Source: Planctomycetota bacterium (GTDB taxonomy: Bacteria; Planctomycetota; Phycisphaerae; Phycisphaerales; UBA1924). From it: 64,000 nt of DNA. Position 1 is the first letter of the stretch; each line of letters starts with the position of its first letter. The position numbers and the translations under genes were made by a program. The DNA is taken from contig JANRJM010000018.1 in the NCBI GenBank assembly GCA_033763975.1, positions 290,333 through 354,332 of the forward strand, given 5' to 3'. Shown one piece after another: positions 7,623 to 16,352 of the stretch. Below the pieces are notes generated by a model. That model was given only the letters and a program-made list of their open reading frames with translations, had not been told where the DNA came from and ran no database searches.

Positions 7623-9113
7623 TCAGGCGTGGGTCTCCGGCTCGGTGCGGACGGGCAGGCGCACCGTGAACTCGCAGCCCCCTTCCGCGCAGTTCTCGAA
7701 GGTGATCGTTCCGGCGTGGAGCCGGGCGATCCCCATCGCGACCTCGAGCCCGAGCCCCGTGCCGCCCGAGTGGCGCACGCCCGCGACGCCGTTGACCGAC
7801 TGCGTGAACTGCTGGAACATGCGCGGGATCATCTCGTCGGGAACCCCGGGTCCAAAGTCCCGGATCCTGATGAGGCACGTTGCGTCCCTGAACTGCGTCC
7901 GCACTGACACCACCGCGCCGGGTGCACTCACCGTGACCGCATTCTTCAGGATGTTGCCGAGCAGCAGACGCAGCAGTTCGCAGTTGCCGTGCACGGCGGC
8001 CTCGGCGTGCGGGCCTTCCGGCAGGCGCACGTCGATCGAGACCCCTTGCGCCCGCGCGACCGTCACGCAGTCCGCGTAGCTGTCCAGCAGCATGTCACGC
8101 ACGTGGCACCACTCGGCGGCGGGAATCTGCAACTTTCCGTGGCGTACGCGCGTCAGGATCGAGAACGTGTCCACCGTCGTCGCCAGCCGACGCAGTTCCT
8201 CCACGCCGCTGCGGAAGAACGCGCGAACCCGCGGCGGGAGGTCGCTCGTGTCCAGCAACTGGATCTCGGTCAGGATCGTCGCGATCGGCGTCTTCAACTC
8301 GTGCGACACGTTCGCCAGGAAGCGCTCCTGCGTCGCGAAGCCGGTTTCCAGGCGCACCCGTGCGTGCTCCAGTTCGTCCCGGAGCTCCTCCACCTCCGCC
8401 AATCGCGACGACGGCGGCATCTGCTGCCCGATGCTCTCGGGCGCCAGTTGGCGCGCCGACTCGGTGAGGCGGGTGATCGGCCGGACCGCCACGCCCGCGA
8501 CGATGTACGCCGCTACCGCCACGATGAGCATCCCGAACGGCACCATGACGAGCGCGACCCGCGTCACCAGGCCGATCATGGCGTTCGTCTGGTCGGCGTC
8601 CGCCACGAGCACCAGCGCGTACCTTGACCCCTGTTCGTCGTAGGTGTGCATCGCGAAGGCCCGCAAGCTGCGCGCACCGGCGCCCTGCGCGCCGAACGTC
8701 GGCGGGCGGATCTGCGTGACGGGCGCGTGCCGTGACCCGGGGCGGCTCCGCGCGCCGGCGTCCAGCTTCATGTCGGTCGGGCGCGACGAGGCGAGCATCA
8801 CGCCGCGATCGTCGAGCACCACGATGATCACGTCCGTCGACAGCACGCGGCGCTCCCGCTCCGCGATCGGCGCGAGATCCGAGGGTGTCACCGTCGAGAG
8901 GACGGGGCGCAGCGCGTGCTCGACGAACTGCAGGCGGGTCGCGATCCGCCCGTCGAAGAAGTCGTTGATCGCCTTCGTCTGGTAGTAGGTCATCACCAGC
9001 GAGAACGCGATCTGCGTGCACAGATAGATCACGAGCATCCAGGCGGTCAGCCACAGTCGCAGAGAACGCCGGTGCCGCGCGAGCAGGTGCAGTGTGAGCG
9101 CGGGACCGCCCAT
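7623..9113 (-). CDS. sensor histidine kinase
   Basis: A 496-residue membrane kinase. TM1 is about residues 20-42 and TM2 about 182-210, bracketing a ~140-residue periplasmic sensor (IIVVLDDRGVMLASSRP suggests a PAS/Cache-like or dCache-related fold). HAMP follows (RPITRLTESARQL). The HisKA box FLANVSHELKTP holds the phosphorylated His271, then an N box (NILKNAV), RDFGPGVP and GGTGLGLEVA of the ATPase. It lies 6 bases after its response regulator, so the two form an operon. The signal is unknown. Cognate regulation of envelope-stress genes is likely from context. Confidence 0.93.
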   Translation of the reverse strand: MGGPALTLHLLARHRRSLRLWLTAWMLVIYLCTQIAFSLVMTYYQTKAINDFFDGRIATRLQFVEHALRPVLSTVTPSDLAPIAERERRVLSTDVIIVVLDDRGVMLASSRPTDMKLDAGARSRPGSRHAPVTQIRPPTFGAQGAGARSLRAFAMHTYDEQGSRYALVLVADADQTNAMIGLVTRVALVMVPFGMLIVAVAAYIVAGVAVRPITRLTESARQLAPESIGQQMPPSSRLAEVEELRDELEHARVRLETGFATQERFLANVSHELKTPIATILTEIQLLDTSDLPPRVRAFFRSGVEELRRLATTVDTFSILTRVRHGKLQIPAAEWCHVRDMLLDSYADCVTVARAQGVSIDVRLPEGPHAEAAVHGNCELLRLLLGNILKNAVTVSAPGAVVSVRTQFRDATCLIRIRDFGPGVPDEMIPRMFQQFTQSVNGVAGVRHSGGTGLGLEVAMGIARLHAGTITFENCAEGGCEFTVRLPVRTEPETHA

Positions 9114-9119
9114 GCCGGG

Positions 9120-9794
9120 CTACTCCAGCACGCCGAAGCGATAGCCGGCATTCTTGACGGTGTGGATGAGCGGACGGCGCCCTTCCCCCTCGATCTTCTT
9201 CCGGAGCGCCGAGATGTACACGTCGATGACGTTGCTCGTCGCCTCGAAGTTCAGATCCCACACGTTCTCGCCGATCTGCGCACGGGTGAGCACGCGGTCC
9301 TGGTTGCGCATGAGGTACTCCAGCAGCGCGAACTCGCGCGACGGCAGGTCCCACTGCTTGCCCGCGCGCGACGCGCGCCGCGTGTACAGGTTCAGCTCCA
9401 GGTCGTCGCACCGCAGCGCCTTGCCCTCCGTCGCCTGCCCGCGGCGCAGCAGGGCACGCAGGCGCGCGACGAGCTCCTCGAACTTGAAGGGCTTGGGCAG
9501 ATAGTCGTCCGCCCCGGCGTCGAGCCCGTGGACCTTGTCCTCCACCGAGCCCAGCGCCGTCAGCATCAGGATGGGCGTCGAGATCTTGCGCCGGCGGAGG
9601 TTGCTGCACACCTCGACCCCGTCCCGGTCCGGCAGCATGAGGTCGAGCACGACGACGTCGAACGGGCGCGTGGCGGCGAGCTCCTCGCCGTCGATCCCGC
9701 TGGGGCTGAGTTCCGTGGCAAAGCCGGCCTCTTCGAGCCCGGCCTTGATCGCCGCGGCCATCTTGGGATTGTCTTCGATCACGAGGGCGCGCAT
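9120..9794 (-). CDS. OmpR/PhoB-family response regulator
   Basis: A 224-residue two-domain regulator. The receiver has the acidic pair E7-D8, phospho-acceptor D51 (VVVLDLMLPD), T79 and K101 (LPKPF). The C-terminal winged helix has LPSREFALLEYLM and VIDVYISALRKKIE, typical of CusR/QseB-like members. MRALVIEDN is taken as the start, with GGAGA upstream; the longer frame would need a TTG start. It lies 91 bases behind the sigma-factor gene and 6 bases before the histidine kinase, suggesting a sigma-regulator-kinase unit. Confidence 0.93.
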   Translation of the reverse strand: MRALVIEDNPKMAAAIKAGLEEAGFATELSPSGIDGEELAATRPFDVVVLDLMLPDRDGVEVCSNLRRRKISTPILMLTALGSVEDKVHGLDAGADDYLPKPFKFEELVARLRALLRRGQATEGKALRCDDLELNLYTRRASRAGKQWDLPSREFALLEYLMRNQDRVLTRAQIGENVWDLNFEATSNVIDVYISALRKKIEGEGRRPLIHTVKNAGYRFGVLE

Positions 9795-9885
9795 GTGGTG
9801 TTCTCCAAGTGACAAGGCACTCCAACGATCGAAGCGACGTCCCCCGCCGCCAGCCTAGCACGATCTTCGCGTCGGCGGGGAGGAA

Positions 9886-10752
9886 TCATGCGACCGAGTC
9901 CATCCGGTGGCGCAGCGTCATGCGCTGTCCGCTCGCGCGCGGGCGCGACGCGCTCGCGTGACGCCCCAGCTTCGCCATCGCCATCTCCAGGCGCGTGCGG
10001 ATCACGCGGGGCTGCACCCGCAGCATCGACGCGATCACCGGGATCGACCGCGCCTGCGGGCCGTCCAGGCCGAAGCGCAGCTCGACGATCCGCCGTTCAT
10101 CGGCCGAGAGCACGTCGAGCAGCCCGCTGATCATCCGGCGCTGCTCGTCGCTGATTCCCTCGGCCTCCTCGGCCGCCGGCGTGTCGTGCGGCGCCGGCCC
10201 CGCGTCGCCCAGCGAGAGGGGCTGCGTCCGCGCCGACGCGAGCAACTGCACCGTCCGAGCCTTCTCGATCGGCCAGCCGAGCGCGCCGGCCAGTTCGCCC
10301 ACCGAGGGCAGATACCCGTGCGTGGCGCGGAACGCCGCCTCCGCGCCCCGAAGCGTCGTGATGTCGCCCCGCTCGCCCCGCGACAGCGACGGGCGCGCCG
10401 ACGCACGCGCGAACGCTTCCGCGATCGAGTGGCGGATCCAGTACGCGGCGTACGTGCTGAACCGTACGCCGGCGTGCGGATCGAAGTGATCCACCCCGAG
10501 CACGAGCCCGATGTTCGCCTCCGCCACCAGCTCGTCGAACGCGATCCCGCGGTTGAGATACCGACGCACCATCGAGATCGCCAGGCGCAGGTTGGCCGTG
10601 ATGAGACGGTCGCGCGAATCGCGGCACTGGCGCTCCCGCCACGCGATCGCGAGCGAGCGCTCCTCGTCCGCGCTCAGGCGCGGGATGTGACGCAGCGACG
10701 AAAGATACTGGTCGATCGAATCGGCAGCGCTCGAGTATCGAAGTGAACCCAT
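9886..10752 (-). CDS. sigma-70 family RNA polymerase sigma factor (RpoD/RpoS-like)
   Basis: A 288-residue sigma factor. Region 1.2/2.1 (DSIDQYLSSLRHIPRLSADEERSLA), region 2.2-2.4 (LITANLRLAISMVRRYLNRGIAFDELVAEANIGL and FSTYAAYWIRHSIAEA), region 3 (HGYLPSVGELAGALGW) and region 4 (LSADERRIVELRFGLDG plus a helix-turn-helix) are all present, so it is a group 2/3 factor rather than an ECF. AAGGAG precedes the ATG. The first 45 residues are shorter than in RpoD. It is transcribed away from the entericidin-like gene and towards the two-component pair. In this setting it is the prime candidate for a general-stress sigma. Confidence 0.9.
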   Translation of the reverse strand: MGSLRYSSAADSIDQYLSSLRHIPRLSADEERSLAIAWRERQCRDSRDRLITANLRLAISMVRRYLNRGIAFDELVAEANIGLVLGVDHFDPHAGVRFSTYAAYWIRHSIAEAFARASARPSLSRGERGDITTLRGAEAAFRATHGYLPSVGELAGALGWPIEKARTVQLLASARTQPLSLGDAGPAPHDTPAAEEAEGISDEQRRMISGLLDVLSADERRIVELRFGLDGPQARSIPVIASMLRVQPRVIRTRLEMAMAKLGRHASASRPRASGQRMTLRHRMDSVA

Positions 10753-10844
10753 GTCGCAGAACTCCTTGGAAGTGGCGCAGCCCCGCCCGCAATGAATGCT
10801 TGGCCTTCCCTTCGGGCGCATCCTGAACGCGGGCTGAGTAACAC

Positions 10845-10861
10845 GTGAACCCGCGCTCACG
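10845..10861. promoter_or_regulatory. second copy of the 17-bp divergent-promoter motif
   Basis: GTGAACCCGCGCTCACG matches the 3702-3718 site at 15 of 17 positions. It lies 93 bp upstream of the sigma-factor start and 148 bp before the entericidin-like start. The 11-base stretch TGCGAGAAGCG occurs downstream at about 10928, where in the first region it abuts the motif. Confidence 0.4.
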
Positions 10862-11008
10862 CGGCGCACCGCCCCGCGACAACGCGCCACGCGTCCTTCT
10901 GAATCGCGCATCACCCGGCGTTCACGGTGCGAGAAGCGGCGCCGGGCATCTTCGGCGTGTCCGCGATGCGGGGCGGTATCCCGCACACGGGCACCGGGGA
11001 CCATCACC

Positions 11009-11176
11009 GTGCACAACGCTTCTTCCCGCTCGCGTCGTTCCATGTCGATGTTCGGCACCCTCCTGGCGGCCCTGCTGCTCGCCGGCGTCGCGGGGTGCCA
11101 GACCACCAAGGGGTTCGGACGCGACGTCGAAAACACCGGCGACGCGATCGAGGGCGCCGCCGAGGCCAACGACTGA
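11009..11176 (+). CDS. entericidin-like small lipoprotein
   Basis: A 55-residue lipoprotein. From the GTG at 11009 the n-region is arginine-rich (SSRSRRSMSM), the h-region is LLAALLLAGVAGC with an ideal lipobox at Cys30, and the mature part is TTKGFGRDVENTGDAIEGAAEAND. The segment GFGRD-EN-GDAIEGAA is the entericidin EcnA/EcnB signature. GGGGAC precedes the GTG; an ATG at 11042 is the alternative start and gives 44 residues. EcnB in enterobacteria is an RpoS-dependent membrane lipoprotein linked to programmed lysis. Confidence 0.85.
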   Translation: MHNASSRSRRSMSMFGTLLAALLLAGVAGCQTTKGFGRDVENTGDAIEGAAEAND

Positions 11177-11227
11177 TCGCGACGCGCCGTGCGCGCCGCG
11201 CCACCGTCCGTACACAGGAGATCGCAC

Positions 11228-11590
11228 ATGCATCGGATCATGACTACCGCCGCGGCACTGCTGGCGCTGGGCGCCGCCCAGGCGTGCCAGTCGTCGCGCA
11301 CGTCGAGCACCGGCGAGCGACTTCCCTCCATCGCCGTCGAGGCGTCCTCGCGCGAGGTCATCGCGGGCGAGCTCGTGACCTTCATCGCCCGCTCGCGCGA
11401 CACCTACGGACGCGAGACGGAGATCCGCTGGCGCAGCACCGCCGGTGATATCCAGACCGACCAGGACGGGCGGGTTGCCCGCGTGAAGTTCGACCAGCCC
11501 GGCACCTACAGCGTCAGCGCGGTGCTCATCTTCGACGGGCGCGAGGTCGAGCGCGACACGATCGAGGTGCGCGTCCGCCCGCTGAGCTGA
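11228..11590 (+). CDS. exported Ig-like/PKD-like domain protein
   Basis: A 120-residue protein starting MHRIMTTAAALLALGAAQAC; the cysteine after AAQA could be lipidated, though the lipobox is weak. The mature part is one beta-sandwich: IAVEASSREVIAGELVTFIARS, IRWRSTAGDIQTDQDGRVARVKF, GTYSVSAVLIFDGREV. Its strand pattern matches PKD or bacterial Ig-like folds, often found in surface proteins. CAGGAGA lies upstream. It is one of a run of small envelope genes read from the entericidin promoter. Function is unknown. Confidence 0.7.
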   Translation: MHRIMTTAAALLALGAAQACQSSRTSSTGERLPSIAVEASSREVIAGELVTFIARSRDTYGRETEIRWRSTAGDIQTDQDGRVARVKFDQPGTYSVSAVLIFDGREVERDTIEVRVRPLS

Positions 11591-11651
11591 ACGCCCGCGC
11601 CGGGCGCCGCCGGCGAGCGCGGGCCCGGCGCACATCATCAGGAGATTCCGC

Positions 11652-11858
11652 ATGAACTGGGACACCATCGAAGGACAGTGGAAGGACATGAAGGGGCGCG
11701 TCCGCGAGCAGTGGGGGCGCCTCACCGACGACGAGATCGATCAGATCGCCGGGCGGCGCGAGCGCCTCGAAGGCGCCGTGCAGCGCGCGTACGGCAAGAC
11801 GCGCGACGAGGTCCAGCGCGAGGTCGACGACTGGGCCCGCGACTGCAACTGCCCCTGA
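11652..11858 (+). CDS. CsbD family stress protein
   Basis: A 68-residue protein, MNWDTIEGQWKDMKGRVREQWGRLTDDE, the classical CsbD/YjbJ N-terminus, followed by IAGRRERLEGAVQRAYGKTRDEVQREV. Length is normal for the family. It ends in CNCP, an unusual cysteine-containing tail. CsbD-type genes are controlled by the general-stress sigma in Bacillus (SigB) and by RpoS in enterobacteria. The molecular role is not established. AGGAG lies before the ATG. Confidence 0.92.
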   Translation: MNWDTIEGQWKDMKGRVREQWGRLTDDEIDQIAGRRERLEGAVQRAYGKTRDEVQREVDDWARDCNCP

Positions 11859-11903
11859 GGGCCCGATCCGACACGCCAAGACCCCGTTCCAAGGAGAGTG
11901 ATC

Positions 11904-13340
11904 ATGCATCGTGACGGTGAATCCGTGTGCTTCGAGGCCCTCGAGACGCGCCTCGCCCTCACCGGCGAGGGCTTCAAGTTCGAGTCCGTGTACCCCGAGG
12001 GGTACGTCTCCGCGAACGTCAACGAGTACGTCCCCATCACCAACTACAACGACCAGGACGCGTCGTGGGAGCTGCTCGCCCGGTACGAATCCGGCGAGCG
12101 CGACCAGGTGATCGCATCGGGCGTGCTCCCCGCCAACGCGCGGGGCGGGGTCACCATCAGCGACATCCTCTTCCCCGAGCAGGTGCTCGTCCGCACCGAC
12201 GTGCCGTTCGCGCTGATCCTCCGCTCCACGCTGCCGCTGGCCGCCACGAGCAGCCACTACGACTTCGGGTCGTCGCTCGGCGAGTCCTTCACCGCGGCAC
12301 GCGACACGTTCTGGACCTTCAGCGACGGGCAGAAGGACCCCTTCATCCGCGACTACTTCCTCGTCTACAACCCGCAGGAAACCACCACCACCGCCACGCT
12401 CACGCTCTACTACGAGGACGGCTCCACCTACACGAACACCAAGCTCGTCGAGGGGCTGCGCCGCAGCGGCTGGAGCATCGCCGACCTTCCCGCACCCACC
12501 GGCGCGTTCTCCGCCAGCATCACCGCGAACGCCGAGGTCGTCGCCGCCCACTCGCACTACGACCTCCGCCAGGGACGCGGCTACGGCGAGATCGGCAGCC
12601 CCGGCGGCGGCACGCTCGCCGGCGCCATCGGCTCCATCGACTACGACGGCAACTTCTACGAGGTGAACGGCGACGACGCGGGCGGCGCCCGCTTCGAGGC
12701 CCAGAGCTACGTCACCATCCTCAACACCGGCAACACCGACGCCTCCGTCACGCTCTACTTCATCCTCGACGAAGCGGGAGACCCGCCGCCCGTTACCCGC
12801 ACGATCAACGCCGAGCCCGGGCGCACCACGTTCCGCGTCGACGATCTCGACCTGCAGATCGGCGACGAGATCGGGCTTGTCTTTGAGTCCGATCGCCCCG
12901 TCACCGTCGGCGGCTCCGTCTACCAGGGACGCGACGCCACCGGCCAGGTCGCCACCTCCGTCGCCGCCACCGATTGGGTCTTCGGCGAGGGCTACATGGA
13001 CCGCACCTTCGCCGGCAGCGGGCTCCTCGAGAACCTCTACATCTTCAACCCCGACGACACCAGCGTCGAGGCCACCATCGAGATCTTCTTCAGCGAGGGC
13101 ACCACCGTCACCCTGGTTCGCGGCGTCGACGACCGCGAGTTCGAAGATGTCGTCATCAACAACCTCGACGAGATCATCAACCGGCCCAACGCCACGAACT
13201 GGTACGGCTTCCGCGTCACCGCCCCGGCCCCCATCGTCGTCACCTTCGAGCATTGGGACGGCGGCCTCGGCGGCGGATTCCAGACGCCCTTCATGCCTGT
13301 GAACGGCATCGTCCCGCTCTCCGACGTGCTGACCCTCTAG
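11904..13340 (+). CDS. surface protein with LEPR-like N-terminus
   Basis: A 478-residue protein starting MHRDGESVCFEALETRLALTGEG. FEALETRLAL resembles the FE-LE-R-LL segment that marks many planctomycete exported proteins. No classical signal peptide is seen. The remainder is beta-rich with three related sections, each pairing a 'phrase' such as FLVYNPQETTTTATLTLYYEDG, SYVTILNTGNTDASVTLYFILD and LYIFNPDDTSVEATIEIFFSEG; these are probably tandem beta-sandwich domains. The ATG at 11904 is preferred over GTG 11898, which abuts the AAGGAGA site. Function is unknown. Confidence 0.7.
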   Translation: MHRDGESVCFEALETRLALTGEGFKFESVYPEGYVSANVNEYVPITNYNDQDASWELLARYESGERDQVIASGVLPANARGGVTISDILFPEQVLVRTDVPFALILRSTLPLAATSSHYDFGSSLGESFTAARDTFWTFSDGQKDPFIRDYFLVYNPQETTTTATLTLYYEDGSTYTNTKLVEGLRRSGWSIADLPAPTGAFSASITANAEVVAAHSHYDLRQGRGYGEIGSPGGGTLAGAIGSIDYDGNFYEVNGDDAGGARFEAQSYVTILNTGNTDASVTLYFILDEAGDPPPVTRTINAEPGRTTFRVDDLDLQIGDEIGLVFESDRPVTVGGSVYQGRDATGQVATSVAATDWVFGEGYMDRTFAGSGLLENLYIFNPDDTSVEATIEIFFSEGTTVTLVRGVDDREFEDVVINNLDEIINRPNATNWYGFRVTAPAPIVVTFEHWDGGLGGGFQTPFMPVNGIVPLSDVLTL

Positions 13341-13372
13341 CACGCCCGCCTCGAAACTCAACGAACCACGCG

Positions 13373-13409
13373 CCCGCGGACCACTCCGGTCCGCGGGTGT
13401 TTCCTTTTG
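13373..13409 (+). terminator. intrinsic terminator after surface-protein gene
   Basis: CCCGCGGACC (13373-13382) and GGTCCGCGGG (13388-13397) form a perfect 10-bp stem with a five-base loop, followed by TGTTTCCTTTTG. Confidence 0.85.
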
Positions 13410-13611
13410 CATGCGCCTATCGGACCACCCGGTCGTGTGTTTCTCCCGCCGGAACATGGGGCCGTCGCCCAGCGCGATGTCACTGTGGGCGATCTGCGCG
13501 GCGTGCCCGGGCGAGCCCGCGCACGTCGTCCGCTCCCTTGCGCCCAAGTGTGCGAGCGCCGCGGACGATGACCCACCGTCATCGATTGCCCCGCAAACAG
13601 GAGTCCGGACC

Positions 13612-14451
13612 ATGAAGTGCGCCCGCCCGTCGTCTGTGTGCCGCAACGCCGCCACCATGCTCCTCGCCGGCGCGGCGATTGTCGCGCCCGCCCTCGTCGG
13701 CTGCCAGACCACCACCTCCGCCCGCTCCGCGAGCGGCGCCCGCGTGATGACGGCCTCGGCCCAGCAGGCGATGTCGCCCGCGCAGGTCGTCGAGGACCTC
13801 CGCCTGGGGAACGCCCGCTTCGTCGCGGGCACGCCCGATCGCCACGACTACGGGTCGCAGGTCCGCGAGACCGCCGGCGGGCAGCACCCCAAGGCCGTCG
13901 TGCTCAGCTGCATCGACTCGCGCGTCCCGCCCGAGATCGTCTTCGATCAGGGCGTGGGCGACATCTTCGTCGGGCGCGTCGCGGGCAACTTCGAGAACGA
14001 GGACCTCCTCGGCGGCATGGAGTACGCCACCGCGGTCGCCGGCGCCAAGGCCATCATCGTGCTCGGGCACTCCAGTTGCGGCGCCATCAAGGGCGCGATC
14101 GACCACGTCCGCCTGGGCAACCTCACCGCGTCGCTCGAGAACGTGCGCCCCGCCATCGAAGCCGCCAGCGCGCACGCCCACGCCGACCACCTCGACTCGC
14201 ACAACGCGCCGTTCGTCCAGGCGGTCGCCGAGGCGAACGTCCGCCAGACCATGCGCGACATCATGGCGCGCAGCGAGGTGCTCCGCGAGCGCGTGGAGCG
14301 GGGCGAACTGACGATCGTCGGCGCCGTCTACGACCTCAAGACCGGCGCCGTGCAGTGGCTGAACGAGGACGTCTCCCGCCACCAGGTGACACACGGCGAC
14401 AGCGCGCTCCCCGGCGAGCACGCCCCGGCCCGCGTCTGGGACGCGCGGTAG
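13612..14451 (+). CDS. exported (lipoprotein) beta-carbonic anhydrase
   Basis: Converts CO2 and water to bicarbonate. A 279-residue protein starting MKCARPSSVCRN with a signal ending ALVG-Cys31, a good lipobox, so it should be anchored outside the cytoplasm. Zinc ligands and dyad are present: C100-x-D102-x-R104 (SCIDSRVPPE) and H153-x2-C156 (GHSSCGAI). The rest matches the plant/prokaryote beta class. AGGAG lies before the ATG. Most beta-class enzymes are cytoplasmic, so the lipid anchor is notable. It sits alone between a terminator and a GyrI-like gene. Confidence 0.92.
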   Translation: MKCARPSSVCRNAATMLLAGAAIVAPALVGCQTTTSARSASGARVMTASAQQAMSPAQVVEDLRLGNARFVAGTPDRHDYGSQVRETAGGQHPKAVVLSCIDSRVPPEIVFDQGVGDIFVGRVAGNFENEDLLGGMEYATAVAGAKAIIVLGHSSCGAIKGAIDHVRLGNLTASLENVRPAIEAASAHAHADHLDSHNAPFVQAVAEANVRQTMRDIMARSEVLRERVERGELTIVGAVYDLKTGAVQWLNEDVSRHQVTHGDSALPGEHAPARVWDAR

Positions 14452-14613
14452 GACGCCGCCGCCGCTCATCGACTGCGCTCTGAAGCCCGGGATGCTGCGC
14501 CGTCCCGACGCACCCCGGCACATGCCGCCTTCATCTCCCGCGTGCATAATGCCCGTTGCCGCTCGCGACAGGCGCCGCGGCACATGCCGCCAGCCGCCGC
14601 GCGGGAGGGTTCC

Positions 14614-15099
14614 GTGATCCAGCCGCCCGAGATCGTCTCCGCCTCGACCCGCCCCGCCGCGGTCATCCGCCTGGCGATCCCGCGCGCGGAGATACGCCAC
14701 GTCATGGGGCCGGCCATCAGCGAGATCCTGAGCACCGTCGCGGGGCAGGGCGCTGCCGTCAGCGGTCCGATGTTCTCGCACCACCTTTCCATGCCGTCCG
14801 GTCACTTCGACTTCAACGTCGGGTTCCCGATCACCGGCGTGCTCACCCCGCAGGGGCGCGTCGCGGCGGGCGTGCTTCCGGGCGGACGGGCCGCGCGCAC
14901 CGTCTACCGCGGGAACTACGAGGGACTTCCCGCGGCGTGGGGCGCCTTCGAAGCCTGGCTCGCCGCCCAGAAACTCAGCCTCGGATCAGACCTGTGGGAG
15001 GTCTACGTGCGCGGCCCGGAGGCGTCTGCGGACCCCAGCGCCTGGGAGACCGAACTCTTCCGCCGCATCGACGCCGAAGGGCTCGACGGCCCCAAGTAG
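14614..15099 (+). CDS. GyrI-like (AraC effector-binding) domain protein
   Basis: A 161-residue stand-alone ligand-binding protein: VIQPPEIVSASTRPAAVIRLAIPRAEI, GPMFSHHLSMPSGHFDFNVGFPI, GVLPGGRAARTVYRGNYEGLPAAWGAFEAWL and WEVYVRGPEASADPSAWETELFRRI. This is the SHS2-repeat fold of GyrI/Rob effector domains, which bind small hydrophobic molecules. GTG 14614 is preferred because GGGAGG lies 6 bases upstream; an ATG at 14584 is possible. There is no DNA-binding domain. It may be a scavenger or sensor of toxic compounds. Confidence 0.8.
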   Translation: MIQPPEIVSASTRPAAVIRLAIPRAEIRHVMGPAISEILSTVAGQGAAVSGPMFSHHLSMPSGHFDFNVGFPITGVLTPQGRVAAGVLPGGRAARTVYRGNYEGLPAAWGAFEAWLAAQKLSLGSDLWEVYVRGPEASADPSAWETELFRRIDAEGLDGPK

Positions 15100-15220
15100 G
15101 TCCGAACGTCGTCGCATCGGCCACGCCCCGCGCCTGAACGCGCGAGGCGCAGGTCCGCGCTGTCAGTCGCCCGTGCCGATCTCGCACGCGCCGACTTCGC
15201 GCGGGCCGCGAGACCGCCGC

Positions 15221-16223
15221 TCACCCCGCGATCGGGGGCGTGCGGTCCAGCGAGAGCAGCGCGGTCGCGCCCAGGAACACGGCGTACGACCCCACCAGAA
15301 TCGCGCCCTCCACGCGCGACACCGTGCGCCCGAACGTGCGGCTGATGGGCACCAGCGCGATCGCCAGCAGCGCCATGTACCCCAGGCCGAGCATGAGCGC
15401 AGGATCGTGCGGCGGGGGCGAGATCAGCGCCGCGATCCCGAAGATCGCCCCCGCGTTGAACAGGCACGACCCCAGCGCGTTGCCCACCGCCAGGTCCGTC
15501 TGGCCCCGGCGCACCGCCGTCACACCGGTCACGAGTTCCGGGAGCGACGTCCCCAGCGAGACGATCGTCACGCCGACCACCGCGCGCGGCAGGTCGAGCC
15601 CCGCCGCGATCCCCGACGCCCCCCCCCGTCGCCAGCATTCCACCCAGCGAGAGCAGCGCCACCCCGCCCGCGCCGAACAGCAGGATCAGCACCCACGACA
15701 GCGGCACGCGCGTGCCGACCGGCGCGGGCTCGGGCCCGGTGGCGGACGCGGCGGCCGGCACCGCGCGGCCGCGCGCTCGCATGGCCGACATCACCGTCCA
15801 CATGCTGTACCACCCGAACACCGCGAGCATGATCCCTGCTTCCAGCGACGAGAACCCCGCCACGAGGCCCAGCACCGCCATGAACGTCAGCACCGCCGCG
15901 TTCAGCCAGATCTCCACGCGGATCAGACGCTGCTCGACGACCAGCGGCGTGAAGAGCGCGCACACGCCCAGCACCAGCGCCATGTTGCAGATGTTCGCGC
16001 CCACCACGTTGCCCAACGCCAGGCCCCCGAACCCGCGCAGCGCCGATACCACGTTCAGCGCCAGTTCCGGTGCGCTTGTCCCCCACGCCACCAGCGTCAG
16101 GCCGACCACCAGCGACGGCACGCGCAGACGCACCGCGGCGTCGACCGACGCCGAGACCAGCAAGCGCCCGCCGGCCAGCAGCAGCACGAGCCCCCCGACG
16201 AACTCCGCGACGCTCGCCAGCAT
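15221..16223 (-). pseudogene. CaCA-family Na+/Ca2+ exchanger, frameshifted at a G9 tract
   Basis: A YrbG-like cation/calcium antiporter with two alpha repeats. Repeat 1 reads AWGTSAPELALNVVSALRG and GNVVGANICNMALVLG; repeat 2 reads VSLGTSLPELVTGVTAVRRGQ and GNALGSCLFNAGAIFG. The first half (from ATG 16223) and second half (to 15221) lie in different frames, joined across nine Gs of the coding strand at 15619-15627; a tenth G would restore one ~334-residue protein, the normal length. It is either a sequencing/assembly error, a recent mutation, or a slippage-controlled switch. It is divergent from the universal stress gene. Confidence 0.85.
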
Positions 16224-16352
16224 CGTCCCCCTTTCCGGCGCTCAAGACGCCCGCCGAGTCTCGATCGGCAGGCATACGACGCGTACCGTACTCCTGTTCG
16301 GCAAGCTGCCTGTCATCGCGCACGGGCGCGCGTGTACGAAGGGAGGTACGAC

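Noticed and set aside
11526..13832. A 768-codon minus-strand open frame over the CsbD and surface-protein genes
   Set aside because: Runs through a terminator and several good plus-strand genes; no domains.
15240..16352. A 371-residue N-terminal extension fused to the universal stress protein
   Set aside because: The extension is antisense to the exchanger gene and lacks structure; a ribosome site and ATG at 16353 begin the true Usp fold.
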